The translations under genes and the position numbers were made by a program. Below, piece after piece: positions 55,203 to 63,427 of a stretch of 64,000 nt of DNA. The notes under the pieces are model-generated. The model did no database searches. It saw nothing but the letters and a program-made list of their open reading frames with translations, and was not told the DNA's origin. Numbering within the stretch: position 1 is the stretch's first letter; each line of letters begins with the position of its first letter. This DNA is from Pseudomonas sp. (GTDB lineage: Bacteria > Pseudomonadota > Gammaproteobacteria > Pseudomonadales > Pseudomonadaceae): assembly GCA_030656145.1 (NCBI GenBank), contig JAUSOF010000042.1, forward strand, positions 62,001 through 126,000, given 5' to 3'.

Positions 55203-56501
55203 CTACAGCGCCTTTTCGAACACCTTGGAATTGCGCTGGAAGTTGTACAGCGACGCACGCGCCGCCGGCAGGCGGTCGACGTTGCTGGGCACGAAGCCGC
55301 GTTCACGGAACCAGTGGGCGGTGCGGGTGGTGAGCACGAACAGGTGCTTGAGGCCCTGAGCGCGGGCGCGGGCCTCGATGCGTTCGAGCAGTTCGTCGCC
55401 ACGGCCGCCGTGGCGATAGTCCGGGTTGACCGCCAAGCAGGCCAGCTCGCCGTAGTCCGAGTCGTCAATTCGGTACAGCGCCGCGCAGGCGATGATCAGG
55501 CCGTCGCGCTCGACGATGCTGAACTGCTCGATTTCGCGCTCCAGCACCTCGCGCGAACGGCGCACCAGAATGCCCTGCTCTTCCAGCGGGCTGATCAGCT
55601 CGATCAAGCCGCCGACATCGCCGATATTCGCCTCGCGCAATGACTCGAACTGTTCCTGGTCGACCAGGGTGCCGCCGCCATCGCGGGTGAACAGTTCGGT
55701 CAGCAGCGAGCCGTCGTCCACATAGCTGACCAGGTGCGCACGCTTGACCCCGGCGCGGCAGGCCTGGGCCGCGGCGTCGAGCAGTTCGCCCTGATAGCTG
55801 TTGCCCAGCCGCGCCAGGTAAGTCGGCACCTGCTGCGGCCGCAGTTCGCGCACCAGTTTTCCGTCTTCGTCGAGCAGGCCGCGCTCGGCACTGAACAGCA
55901 GCAGCTTGTCGGCGCCCAGGTCGATGGCGGCACGGGTGGCCACGTCTTCGCAGGCCAGGTTGAAGATTTCCCCGGTCGGCGAATAGCCCAGCGGCGACAG
56001 CAGTACGATGCTGCGCTCGTCGAGCAGACGACCAATACCCTTGCGGTCGACCCGGCGCACCTCACCGGTGTGGTGATAGTCGACGCCGTCGACCACGCCG
56101 ATTGGCCGCGCGGTGACGAAGTTACCGCCGGACACGCGCAGGCGCGCGCCCTGCATCGGCGAGGCGGCCATGTCCATCGACAGGCGCGCCTCGATGGCGA
56201 TGCGCAACTGGCCGACCGCATCGATCACGCACTCCAGGGTTGCGCCGTCGGTGACCCGTAAATCACGGTGAAAGTGCGGGGTTATCCCGCGTGCAGTCAG
56301 GCGCGCCTCGATCTGCGAGCGTGAGCCGTGCACCAGTACCAGGCGCACGCCGAGGCTGTGCAGGAGCACCAGATCGTGGACGATATTGCCGAAATTCGGG
56401 TGGGCGACACCCTCGCCCGGCAGCATCACGACGAAGGTACAGTCGCGGTGGGCATTGATATAGGGCGAAGCGTGGCGCAGCCAGTTAACGTAGTCGTGCA
56501 T
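55203..56501 (-). CDS. argA: N-acetylglutamate synthase
   Basis: 432 residues, first enzyme of arginine synthesis, transferring acetyl from acetyl-CoA to glutamate. The N-terminal amino-acid-kinase-like domain (1-285, FVVMLPGEGVAHPNF and LVLVHGSRSQIEARL) is fused to a C-terminal GNAT domain (290-432, LACLAVNPDYRHGGRGDELL). This is the classical ArgA layout. It is feedback-controlled by arginine through the kinase-like domain. argE lies 105 bases upstream on the same strand, and the two probably form an arg pair; argE's deacetylase step complements it. Confidence 0.95.
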   Translation of the reverse strand: MHDYVNWLRHASPYINAHRDCTFVVMLPGEGVAHPNFGNIVHDLVLLHSLGVRLVLVHGSRSQIEARLTARGITPHFHRDLRVTDGATLECVIDAVGQLRIAIEARLSMDMAASPMQGARLRVSGGNFVTARPIGVVDGVDYHHTGEVRRVDRKGIGRLLDERSIVLLSPLGYSPTGEIFNLACEDVATRAAIDLGADKLLLFSAERGLLDEDGKLVRELRPQQVPTYLARLGNSYQGELLDAAAQACRAGVKRAHLVSYVDDGSLLTELFTRDGGGTLVDQEQFESLREANIGDVGGLIELISPLEEQGILVRRSREVLEREIEQFSIVERDGLIIACAALYRIDDSDYGELACLAVNPDYRHGGRGDELLERIEARARAQGLKHLFVLTTRTAHWFRERGFVPSNVDRLPAARASLYNFQRNSKVFEKAL

Positions 56502-56606
56502 TGCAGAAAGAACCTGAGAGTCGGGTGAAGGAACGCATAAACAAGGCGCGCGAGCGCCGGACGAGGCGGCCGGGAGCAGCGGGTTATCGTCGCAAGTAGG
56601 GCAGCT

Positions 56607-57776
56607 TCACGCGTTCGCTCCTCCGCTGGGTATAGGTCTCAGGCAGTAGTGTTGAATCAGTTCCCGTAACAGACGCACGGTCGGCTCGAGACGTGACATT
56701 TCCAGGTACTCGCCCGGTTGGTGGGCACAGTCGATATCGCCGGGGCCGAGCACCAGGGTCTCACAGCCAAGCTGCTGAAGATAAGGCGCTTCAGTGGCAA
56801 ACGCCACCGACGCCGCGCTGTGCCCGGTCAGGCGTTCGGCCAGGCGCACCAGCTCGCTGTCGGCGGCTTGCTCAAACGGTGGCACGCTGGGGAACAGCGG
56901 GGCGTAGTCGATCTTGACCTGGTGCTGTTCGGCCAGCGGTTGCAGCTTCTGGCGGATCGCCGTACGCAGCAATTCCGGCTGCATGCCCGGCAGTGGGCGC
57001 AGGTCGAACTCCAGGGAGCACTGACCGCAGATGCGATTGGGGTTGTCGCCGCCGTGAATGCAGCCAAGGTTCAGAGTAGGTACTGGCACACTGAACTGTG
57101 GGTTATTGAATTCGCGCTGCCATTGCCCGCGCAAGCCACGCAGCTCGATGAGTACGTCCTGCATTGCCTCTAGTGCGCTATGACCGAGACGCGGATCGGA
57201 GGAATGACCGCTCTGCCCAAGGATATCGATGCGCTCCATCATGATCCCCTTGTGCAAGCGGATCGGCTTCAACCCGGTCGGCTCGCCGATCACTGCGGCC
57301 CGCCCCAGTGGCCGGCCAGCAGCGGCCAAAGCACGGGCGCCGGACATCGAGCTTTCCTCGTCACAGGTCGCCAGAATCAGCAGCGGCTGCTGGAAGCGCT
57401 GTTCCAGCAGGGGTTGCACCGCCTCGATGACCAGGGCGAAGAAGCCCTTCATGTCGCAACTGCCGAGACCGACCCAACGGCCATCGATCTCGGTCAACTT
57501 GAGCGGGTCGCTCTGCCACAACGCTGCATCAAAGGGCACGGTGTCACTGTGCCCAGCCAGCACCAGGCCGCCAGGACCGCTGCCGTAACTGGCCAGCAGG
57601 TTGAATTTTCCCGGATTGACTTCCTGCACCTCGCAGGCAAAACCGAGGTCGCCAAGCCAGCTGGAGAGCAACTCGATCACCGGGCGATTGGACTGATCCC
57701 AGTGCGCCTGGGTGCAACTCACCGAAGGCGCAGCGATCAGCGCAGCGAATTGCTCTTTGAAGGAAGGCAGGGGCAT
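56607..57776 (-). CDS. argE: Acetylornithine deacetylase
   Basis: 389 residues, M20 metallopeptidase family, making ornithine and acetate from N-acetylornithine. LAGHSDTVPFD near 75 (metal His and Asp), GSCDMKGFFAL near 105 (bridging Asp), CDEESSMSGAR near 138 (general base and metal Glu), the lid region with QSGHSSDPRLG near 188, and DCAHQPGEYLE near 353 (last His) are all present. The ATG starts MPLPSFKEQFAALIA. It is upstream of argA on the minus strand. Many pseudomonads use argJ for most of the flux, so argE may be a secondary route. Confidence 0.94.
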   Translation of the reverse strand: MPLPSFKEQFAALIAAPSVSCTQAHWDQSNRPVIELLSSWLGDLGFACEVQEVNPGKFNLLASYGSGPGGLVLAGHSDTVPFDAALWQSDPLKLTEIDGRWVGLGSCDMKGFFALVIEAVQPLLEQRFQQPLLILATCDEESSMSGARALAAAGRPLGRAAVIGEPTGLKPIRLHKGIMMERIDILGQSGHSSDPRLGHSALEAMQDVLIELRGLRGQWQREFNNPQFSVPVPTLNLGCIHGGDNPNRICGQCSLEFDLRPLPGMQPELLRTAIRQKLQPLAEQHQVKIDYAPLFPSVPPFEQAADSELVRLAERLTGHSAASVAFATEAPYLQQLGCETLVLGPGDIDCAHQPGEYLEMSRLEPTVRLLRELIQHYCLRPIPSGGANA

Positions 57777-57840
57777 TGACGGTCTCCGCGGACGTTGCCG
57801 CCATCATAGGGGCAACGCCGGTACGGATGAAACCGCTAGC

Positions 57841-59103
57841 TCAGAGGAAGATGCCGCGCAGGATATAGAAGAACACGATGGCCAGGGCTGCCCCGACCGG
57901 CAGGGTAATCAGCCAGGACATGAAGATCTTGCCGATCACGCCCAGGTTCAGGGCGCCGATACCGCGCGCCAGGCCTACGCCCAATACTGCGCCGACCAGG
58001 GTGTGGGTGGTGGACACCGGCAAGCCGATGGCCGAGGCGCCGACCACGGTGGTGGCGGTGGCCAGTTCGGCGGCAAAACCACGACTCGGGGTCAGTTCGG
58101 TGATCTGCTTGCCGATGGTGGCGATCACCTTGTAGCCGTAGGTAGCCAGGCCGATGACGATACCCACGGCACCAAGCAACAGCACCCAGGCTGGCAGCGC
58201 TGCCTTGGCCCCGACTGCTTCGCCGCCGGACTGGATCACGCCAACGATGGCTGCCAGCGGACCGACGGCATTGGCCACGTCGTTGGAGCCGTGAGCGAAC
58301 GCCATGGAGCAGGCAGTGAAGATCATCAGCACGGCGAAGACCTTCTCCACACTCGCGTAGTGGAAGTCCTTGTCCGCCTCGACATCGATCTTGATCCGGC
58401 TGAGCAGGGCAATGCCGAGCAACATCACCATCACCCCGACACCCGTGGCGAGGAGGAAACCCTCAGTACTGGAGAGGTCCAGGCCGATGTGTTTGAGACC
58501 CTTGGTCAGGGTCATGATGCTGACCATAAAACCGGTGGCGAACATATACAGCGGCACGAAACGCTTGGCGTTGAGGAAGGGTTCATCGGTGTCGATGATC
58601 AACTTCTGCACGCTGACGAACAGACCGAAGGCGATGGTGCCGGAGAGTACCGGCGATACCACCCAGCTGGCGACGATCGGGCCAACGCCGCTCCAGTTGA
58701 CCGCATCCATGGACACGCCGACCGCAGCGAAGCCAATCACCGCACCGACAATCGAGTGGGTGGTGGACACCGGCCAGCCGCGGGTCGAGGCGATCAACAG
58801 CCAGGTGCCGGCCGCCAGCAGCGCCGACATCATGCCCAGCACCATCAGGTCCGGCGTAATCAAAGACGCATCGACGATGCCGCTCTTGATCGTTTCGGTG
58901 ACCTGGCCGCCGGCCAGATAAGCGCCGGCAAACTCGAAGACCATGGCGATCAGGATCGCCTGTTTGATGGTCAGCGCCCGCGAGCCAACCGAGGTGCCCA
59001 TGGCATTAGCCACATCGTTGGCGCCTACGCCCCAGGCCATGAAAAAGCCGAAGAGACAGGCGAGCAGCAGAAGTACGAGGCCGTAGTCCGCAATCATAGA
59101 CAT
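57841..59103 (-). CDS. Low-affinity inorganic phosphate transporter Pit
   Basis: 420-residue inner-membrane phosphate:cation symporter. The family's repeated signature appears as GANDVANAMGTSVGSRALT (about 27-45) and HGSNDVANAVGPLAAIVGV near 275, with about ten membrane spans. GWPVSTTHSIVGAVIG and GLPVSTTHTLVGAVLG are the matching second motifs. It is downstream of the DUF47 gene (39 bases), the usual Pit partner; both are minus-strand. The start is uncertain: neither the first ATG nor the ATG two codons later has a clear ribosome site. Confidence 0.93.
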   Translation of the reverse strand: MSMIADYGLVLLLLACLFGFFMAWGVGANDVANAMGTSVGSRALTIKQAILIAMVFEFAGAYLAGGQVTETIKSGIVDASLITPDLMVLGMMSALLAAGTWLLIASTRGWPVSTTHSIVGAVIGFAAVGVSMDAVNWSGVGPIVASWVVSPVLSGTIAFGLFVSVQKLIIDTDEPFLNAKRFVPLYMFATGFMVSIMTLTKGLKHIGLDLSSTEGFLLATGVGVMVMLLGIALLSRIKIDVEADKDFHYASVEKVFAVLMIFTACSMAFAHGSNDVANAVGPLAAIVGVIQSGGEAVGAKAALPAWVLLLGAVGIVIGLATYGYKVIATIGKQITELTPSRGFAAELATATTVVGASAIGLPVSTTHTLVGAVLGVGLARGIGALNLGVIGKIFMSWLITLPVGAALAIVFFYILRGIFL

Positions 59104-59142
59104 AAATAATTAATCCGTAGATTCCAGAAAGGAAACTGGCGC

Positions 59143-59820
59143 TTAGCGCGCCAGCAGTTGTTCCAGTCGGTTGCCGACGCGTTCGGCGCGGTCGGCGACA
59201 TCGCCGATCCATTCGATGATCTGGTAGAGGAACATCACGTCTACCGGAGGAAGGTCCTTTTCCAATTTGAACAGGGTGCGGCGCACCTCGATCTGCATAA
59301 CGTCGGTGTCGCGCTCGATTTGCTCAAGCTCCACCACCATGGACTCGACCAGCGCCGCTTCGCGACCGCCAAAGCCGGTTTCCAGCAGTTCGTCCAGCTC
59401 GTTCATGGCCTTGAGCGCCTGGGCGCTGGCATCCACGGTGCGCTGCACGAACGCGCGCATCAGTGGCTGCAACGCCTGCGGAACGGTCATCTCGCGACCC
59501 AGCATCAGGCCGGCGATGTCCTTGGCGCGGTTGGCGACTTTGTCCTGTACACTCAACAACTCAAGCAGATCCGAACGCGGCACTGGCAAAAACAAGCTCT
59601 TGGGCAAGTGCAAACGTACGCTTTTCTTGAGTTTGTCGGCTTCGTCCTCTAGCCGCGCCATATCCTGCTGCACCTGCGCGACCTTGGCCCAATCCTCAGC
59701 CATCACGGCGTCGAAAAAAGGTACCAGGTGCGCTGCGCACTCATGGGCTTTGGCGAAGTGCTTCTGCATCGGCCCAATGGGCGAGCGGCCGAACAGGCTG
59801 GCGAATGGATTGAGTGGCAT
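59143..59820 (-). CDS. DUF47 (TIGR00153) Pit-accessory protein
   Basis: 225 residues, mostly helical, of the DUF47/PhoU-like family. It starts MPLNPFASLFGRSPIGPMQKHFAK; later parts, such as ELLSVQDKVANRAKDIAGLML and DVMFLYQIIEWIGDVADRAERVGNRLE, match the family. It is known next to Pit genes and is thought to modulate phosphate uptake. First gene of the duf47-pit pair. It is divergent from the CYTH gene across 112 bases. Confidence 0.93.
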   Translation of the reverse strand: MPLNPFASLFGRSPIGPMQKHFAKAHECAAHLVPFFDAVMAEDWAKVAQVQQDMARLEDEADKLKKSVRLHLPKSLFLPVPRSDLLELLSVQDKVANRAKDIAGLMLGREMTVPQALQPLMRAFVQRTVDASAQALKAMNELDELLETGFGGREAALVESMVVELEQIERDTDVMQIEVRRTLFKLEKDLPPVDVMFLYQIIEWIGDVADRAERVGNRLEQLLAR

Positions 59821-59932
59821 TGGGTGAACCCAGGCGTTAGAGAAGGCGGCAAGTATACGGATCGCTCGAAACGCTCGCCAGCACGCATCATCAGACTGTC
59901 ACAATTTCACAGTAGGCGCTTAGCTCACCATC

Positions 59933-61297
59933 ATGGTCAAAGAAACCGAAATCAAATTGCGGGTCAGCCGCAACACCCTGGCAGCCCTGCGCGAGCACCC
60001 GCTGCTGAAGAAACGCAACAAGAGCGGCTGGGAGCAGCGCGAGCTGTTCAATCAATATTACGACACGCCTGGCCGCGATCTGGCCCAGGCAAAAGTCGCA
60101 TTGCGCATCCGCCGCGATGGCGACGCCTTTATCCAGACCCTGAAAAGTCGTGGCCAGAGCATTGCCGGCCTGTCCGAGCGCAACGAATTCGACTGGTACC
60201 TGGAACAGGCCGAACTGGACCTGAGCAAGCTCGACGACAGCTGCTGGCCAGTTGCCTTGGCCGACCTGGACAAGACCCTGCTGCAGCCGATCTTCAGCAC
60301 CGACTTCATCCGCGAGCGCGCCGACATCGCCTGGGGTCGCGGCAAGGCCAAGGTGGTCATCGAGGCAGCCCTGGACCTTGGCAAAGTCATCGCCGGAGAA
60401 GGCGAGGAAGAAATCTGCGAGCTGGAGCTGGAGCTGCGCCAGGGCGAACCTGAAGCCTTGCTGGAGCTGGCGGCAGAACTCGCCGCCGATCTGCCGCTAA
60501 TGCCGTGCGACATCAGCAAGGCCGAGCGCGGCTACCGCCTGTTCGACGCCAGCAGTTATAGCCTCAGCTTGCCAGCTCCCGAACTGAACGCGGAGATGAG
60601 CCTGGATGACGGCTTTGCCGCCATCACCTGGCACCTGCTCGGCAGCAGCCAGCGCCTGGCCGAGCAATACCGCTTCAATGGCCACTGGCGACTGCTGGTC
60701 GACTGGCTGGAACAACTGGTCGGCATACGTGCATTGATCGGCAGTCTCGGCCAAGCCGCTCCACGCAGCAGCAGCAGCGAGCTGCGCCTGACCCTCGACG
60801 CCCTGCTCAGCGACTGGCGCCCGAGAGTGCAAGCGGGTCAACTCGACGACGCCGTGCGTAAGGCAGCACCCGCGCAGTTCGCCGCAGAACTGGAGAGCAC
60901 GCGCTGGGGCCAGTTCTCCCTGAACAGCTCACGCTGGCTGCTGGCCAAAGGCTGGACGACCGAGCGCAACAGCCGCGGTAATCGTCAGGGCGCTGCACCG
61001 CTGGGCAACTGGCTGCCAACCTTGCTGGCCGAGGAAGGCCGTGACCTGCAATTGAACCGCTACCAGAAGCAGCCGGAAGACCTGGCTGAGCAACTGCCGC
61101 GCATTGAGCGCTTGCTGGCCTGGCTGCGCATGGCTCGCAGCGTACTCGACGTGCCGGAAGTCGATCGCCTGTATGGCGAACTGAGCAAACTGAGCGAGCA
61201 GGCCAGCCGCGCCATCGACCCCGAGTCGCTGGCCGCACGCCAAGCCCAGGCCCATATTGTGGCATCGCTCAAGTCCTGGAGAATGTTGGTGAAGTAA
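59933..61297 (+). CDS. CYTH-domain inorganic triphosphatase-like protein with CHAD-like tail
   Basis: 454 residues. The N-terminal CYTH domain (about 1-200) begins VKETEIKLRVSRN, containing the E-x-E-x-K signature (Glu4, Glu6, Lys8), and has LRIRRDGDAFIQTLKSRG. The C-terminal half is helical and CHAD-like but divergent. This is the YgiF-type inorganic triphosphatase layout. Its position beside the Pit/DUF47 phosphate genes fits a polyphosphate or triphosphate role. It is divergent from duf47 and has a CATC context with a weak ribosome site before the ATG. Confidence 0.85.
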   Translation: MVKETEIKLRVSRNTLAALREHPLLKKRNKSGWEQRELFNQYYDTPGRDLAQAKVALRIRRDGDAFIQTLKSRGQSIAGLSERNEFDWYLEQAELDLSKLDDSCWPVALADLDKTLLQPIFSTDFIRERADIAWGRGKAKVVIEAALDLGKVIAGEGEEEICELELELRQGEPEALLELAAELAADLPLMPCDISKAERGYRLFDASSYSLSLPAPELNAEMSLDDGFAAITWHLLGSSQRLAEQYRFNGHWRLLVDWLEQLVGIRALIGSLGQAAPRSSSSELRLTLDALLSDWRPRVQAGQLDDAVRKAAPAQFAAELESTRWGQFSLNSSRWLLAKGWTTERNSRGNRQGAAPLGNWLPTLLAEEGRDLQLNRYQKQPEDLAEQLPRIERLLAWLRMARSVLDVPEVDRLYGELSKLSEQASRAIDPESLAARQAQAHIVASLKSWRMLVK

Positions 61298-61334
61298 GCT
61301 GCAAGCGAATCCGTCTATCGCTTCAGCGCTTCTC

Positions 61335-61360
61335 ATAGGAGCCAGGGGGACGCCCAGTCC
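61335..61360 (+). repeat. GTAGGAGCC left arm, single copy
   Basis: ATAGGAGCCAGGGGGACGCC followed by CAGTCC, like the left arms at 13104 and 28087, without a partner arm nearby. Confidence 0.6.
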
Positions 61361-61409
61361 CCCTGCACGTTGCGACGTGCAGCCAAGAGCCAAGACTTTA
61401 GGGAGCCCC

Positions 61410-63194
61410 ATGTCCGCCATCACCTCGCCCACCGCCGACCGCACCCTCGACCTCGGCGACCTGCTGCGCGAACTGGTCGCCCGGGGCCGGGTCGATCAGG
61501 ACAGCGCCGAACAATGCCTGGCCATTCGTCGTAGTGCGGTGAACAACCAGCAGCATCCGCTGGAGTTTCTCGCCGCGCAGCAGGTCGACGACCTCAGCCA
61601 TCCGGGCAAAAAGCTCGACCTGGAAAGTCTCACCGTCTGGCTGGCCGAGTTTGCCGGCCAGCCTTACCTGCGCATCGACCCGCTAAAGATCGATGTCGCC
61701 GCCATTACCCCGCTGATGTCCTACGCCTTTGCCCAACGGCACAAGATCCTCGCCGTAGCGGTGGCCCCGGATGCGGTGACCATCGCCAGTGCGCAGCCGC
61801 TGATGCGCAGCTGGGAAGCCAACCTGACCCACGTGCTCAAGCGCCCGATCAAGCGGGTAGTCGCCAATCCGGCGGATATCCAGCGCTTTACTGTGGAGTT
61901 CTATCGCCTCGCCAAGTCGGTTAGCGGCGCCAGCGCCGGCGATAGCAAGATCAGCGGCGTCGGCAACTTCGAGCAACTGCTCAACCTCGGCGCCCAGGAT
62001 CAAGAGCCGGACGCCAACGATGCGCACATCGTCAACATTGTCGACTGGCTGTTCCAGTACGCCTTCCAGCAACGCGCCAGCGATATCCACATCGAACCGC
62101 GACGCGAGCAGGGCAGCGTGCGCTTTCGCATCGATGGCGTGCTGCACACCGTCTACCAGTTCCCGCCGCAGGTGACCATGGCGGTGGTCAGCCGCCTGAA
62201 AAGCCTGGGCCGGATGAACGTCGCCGAGAAACGCAAACCCCAGGACGGCAGGGTCAAGACCAAAACCCCGGAGGGCGGCGAGATCGAACTACGCCTGTCG
62301 ACCCTGCCCACCGCCTTTGGTGAAAAGCTGGTGATGCGCATCTTCGACCCTGAGGTGCTGCTGAAAAGCTTCGACCAACTGGGCTTCTCACCGGACGACA
62401 TGAAGCGCTGGGCCAGCATGACCAGCCAGCCCAACGGCATCATCCTGGTCACCGGCCCCACCGGCTCGGGCAAAACCACCACCCTCTACACCACGCTCAA
62501 GCAACTGGCCACGCCCGAGGTCAACGTCTGCACCATCGAAGACCCGATCGAGATGATCGAGGGCGCATTCAACCAGATGCAGGTGCAGCACAACATCGAC
62601 CTGAGCTTCGCCAGCGGCGTGCGCGCGCTGATGCGTCAGGACCCGGACATCATCATGATCGGCGAGATCCGCGACCTGGAAACCGCCGAGATGGCCATCC
62701 AGGCCGCGCTAACCGGCCACCTGGTACTCTCGACCCTGCACACCAACGACGCCCCCAGCGCCATCACCCGCCTGCTCGAACTGGGCGTGCCGCATTATCT
62801 GCTCAAGGCCACCCTGCTCGGCGTCATGGCCCAGCGCCTGGTGCGCACCCTGTGCCCGCACTGCAAGGCACCGCACGAACTCAGCGAAGACGACTGGCAG
62901 AGCCTGACCAAACCCTGGAACGCGCCGCTGCCAACTAGCGCGCACAAGGCCGTGGGTTGCCTGGAATGCCGCGATACCGGCTACCGCGGGCGTGCCGGAG
63001 TCTACGAAATCATGCAGCTCAACGATGCAGTCAAATCGCTGATCAACGCCGACACTGACCTCAGCGCCCTGCGCCGGCATGCATTTAAAGAAGGCATGCG
63101 CAGCCTGCGCCTGTCCGGCGCGCAAAAAGTCGCCGCCGGCCTGACCACCATCGAAGAAGTGCTAAGGGTCACACCGCAGAGCGAACAGAAGTAG
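61410..63194 (+). CDS. GspE/PilB-family secretion ATPase (orphan)
   Basis: 594 residues. An N-terminal MshEN-like region (about 60-150), Walker A GPTGSGKTTTLYTTL (from 349), Asp boxes with EDPIEMIEG, Walker B IIMIGEIRD near 415, a His-box TLHTND, and a tetra-Cys zinc site CPHC...CLEC near 485-515 follow in the GspE/PilB order. The start ATG 61410 has GGGAG; a longer frame opens at 61377. No pilus or type II secretion genes flank it, so its machine is unknown; the P. aeruginosa locus also has it alone (PA5210-like). Named by fold, not function. Confidence 0.9.
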   Translation: MSAITSPTADRTLDLGDLLRELVARGRVDQDSAEQCLAIRRSAVNNQQHPLEFLAAQQVDDLSHPGKKLDLESLTVWLAEFAGQPYLRIDPLKIDVAAITPLMSYAFAQRHKILAVAVAPDAVTIASAQPLMRSWEANLTHVLKRPIKRVVANPADIQRFTVEFYRLAKSVSGASAGDSKISGVGNFEQLLNLGAQDQEPDANDAHIVNIVDWLFQYAFQQRASDIHIEPRREQGSVRFRIDGVLHTVYQFPPQVTMAVVSRLKSLGRMNVAEKRKPQDGRVKTKTPEGGEIELRLSTLPTAFGEKLVMRIFDPEVLLKSFDQLGFSPDDMKRWASMTSQPNGIILVTGPTGSGKTTTLYTTLKQLATPEVNVCTIEDPIEMIEGAFNQMQVQHNIDLSFASGVRALMRQDPDIIMIGEIRDLETAEMAIQAALTGHLVLSTLHTNDAPSAITRLLELGVPHYLLKATLLGVMAQRLVRTLCPHCKAPHELSEDDWQSLTKPWNAPLPTSAHKAVGCLECRDTGYRGRAGVYEIMQLNDAVKSLINADTDLSALRRHAFKEGMRSLRLSGAQKVAAGLTTIEEVLRVTPQSEQK

Positions 63195-63304
63195 CGCACG
63201 CTCGCCGTGGGTTAAACGGATGGGTTAGCCGCCCTGGTGCTACCTGATCGGGCGCATGCTCTGCGCGGCGCAAGCCATCATGGTGGCGAAGCTGCCGACG
63301 CGGT

Positions 63305-63374
63305 GTCGGGTTAGGCGGCGTTCAGCTGCAATGTTGCGGCCAGGATGGCAACCATCGCCGCTAACCCGACCTAC
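63305..63374. repeat. GGGTTAGGCGGCG inverted repeat
   Basis: GTCGGGTTAGGCGGCG (63305-63320) faces CGCCGCTAACCCGACCTAC (63356-63374). It is the same family as 47507-47573. It lies in the 233-base gap before the L,D-transpeptidase-like gene, which has no other recognisable feature. Confidence 0.75.
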
Positions 63375-63427
63375 TGACTTGTAGGAGCCGACTGGTGTAG
63401 CTGCTATCGCCGTGTTGGCGTACCCAC

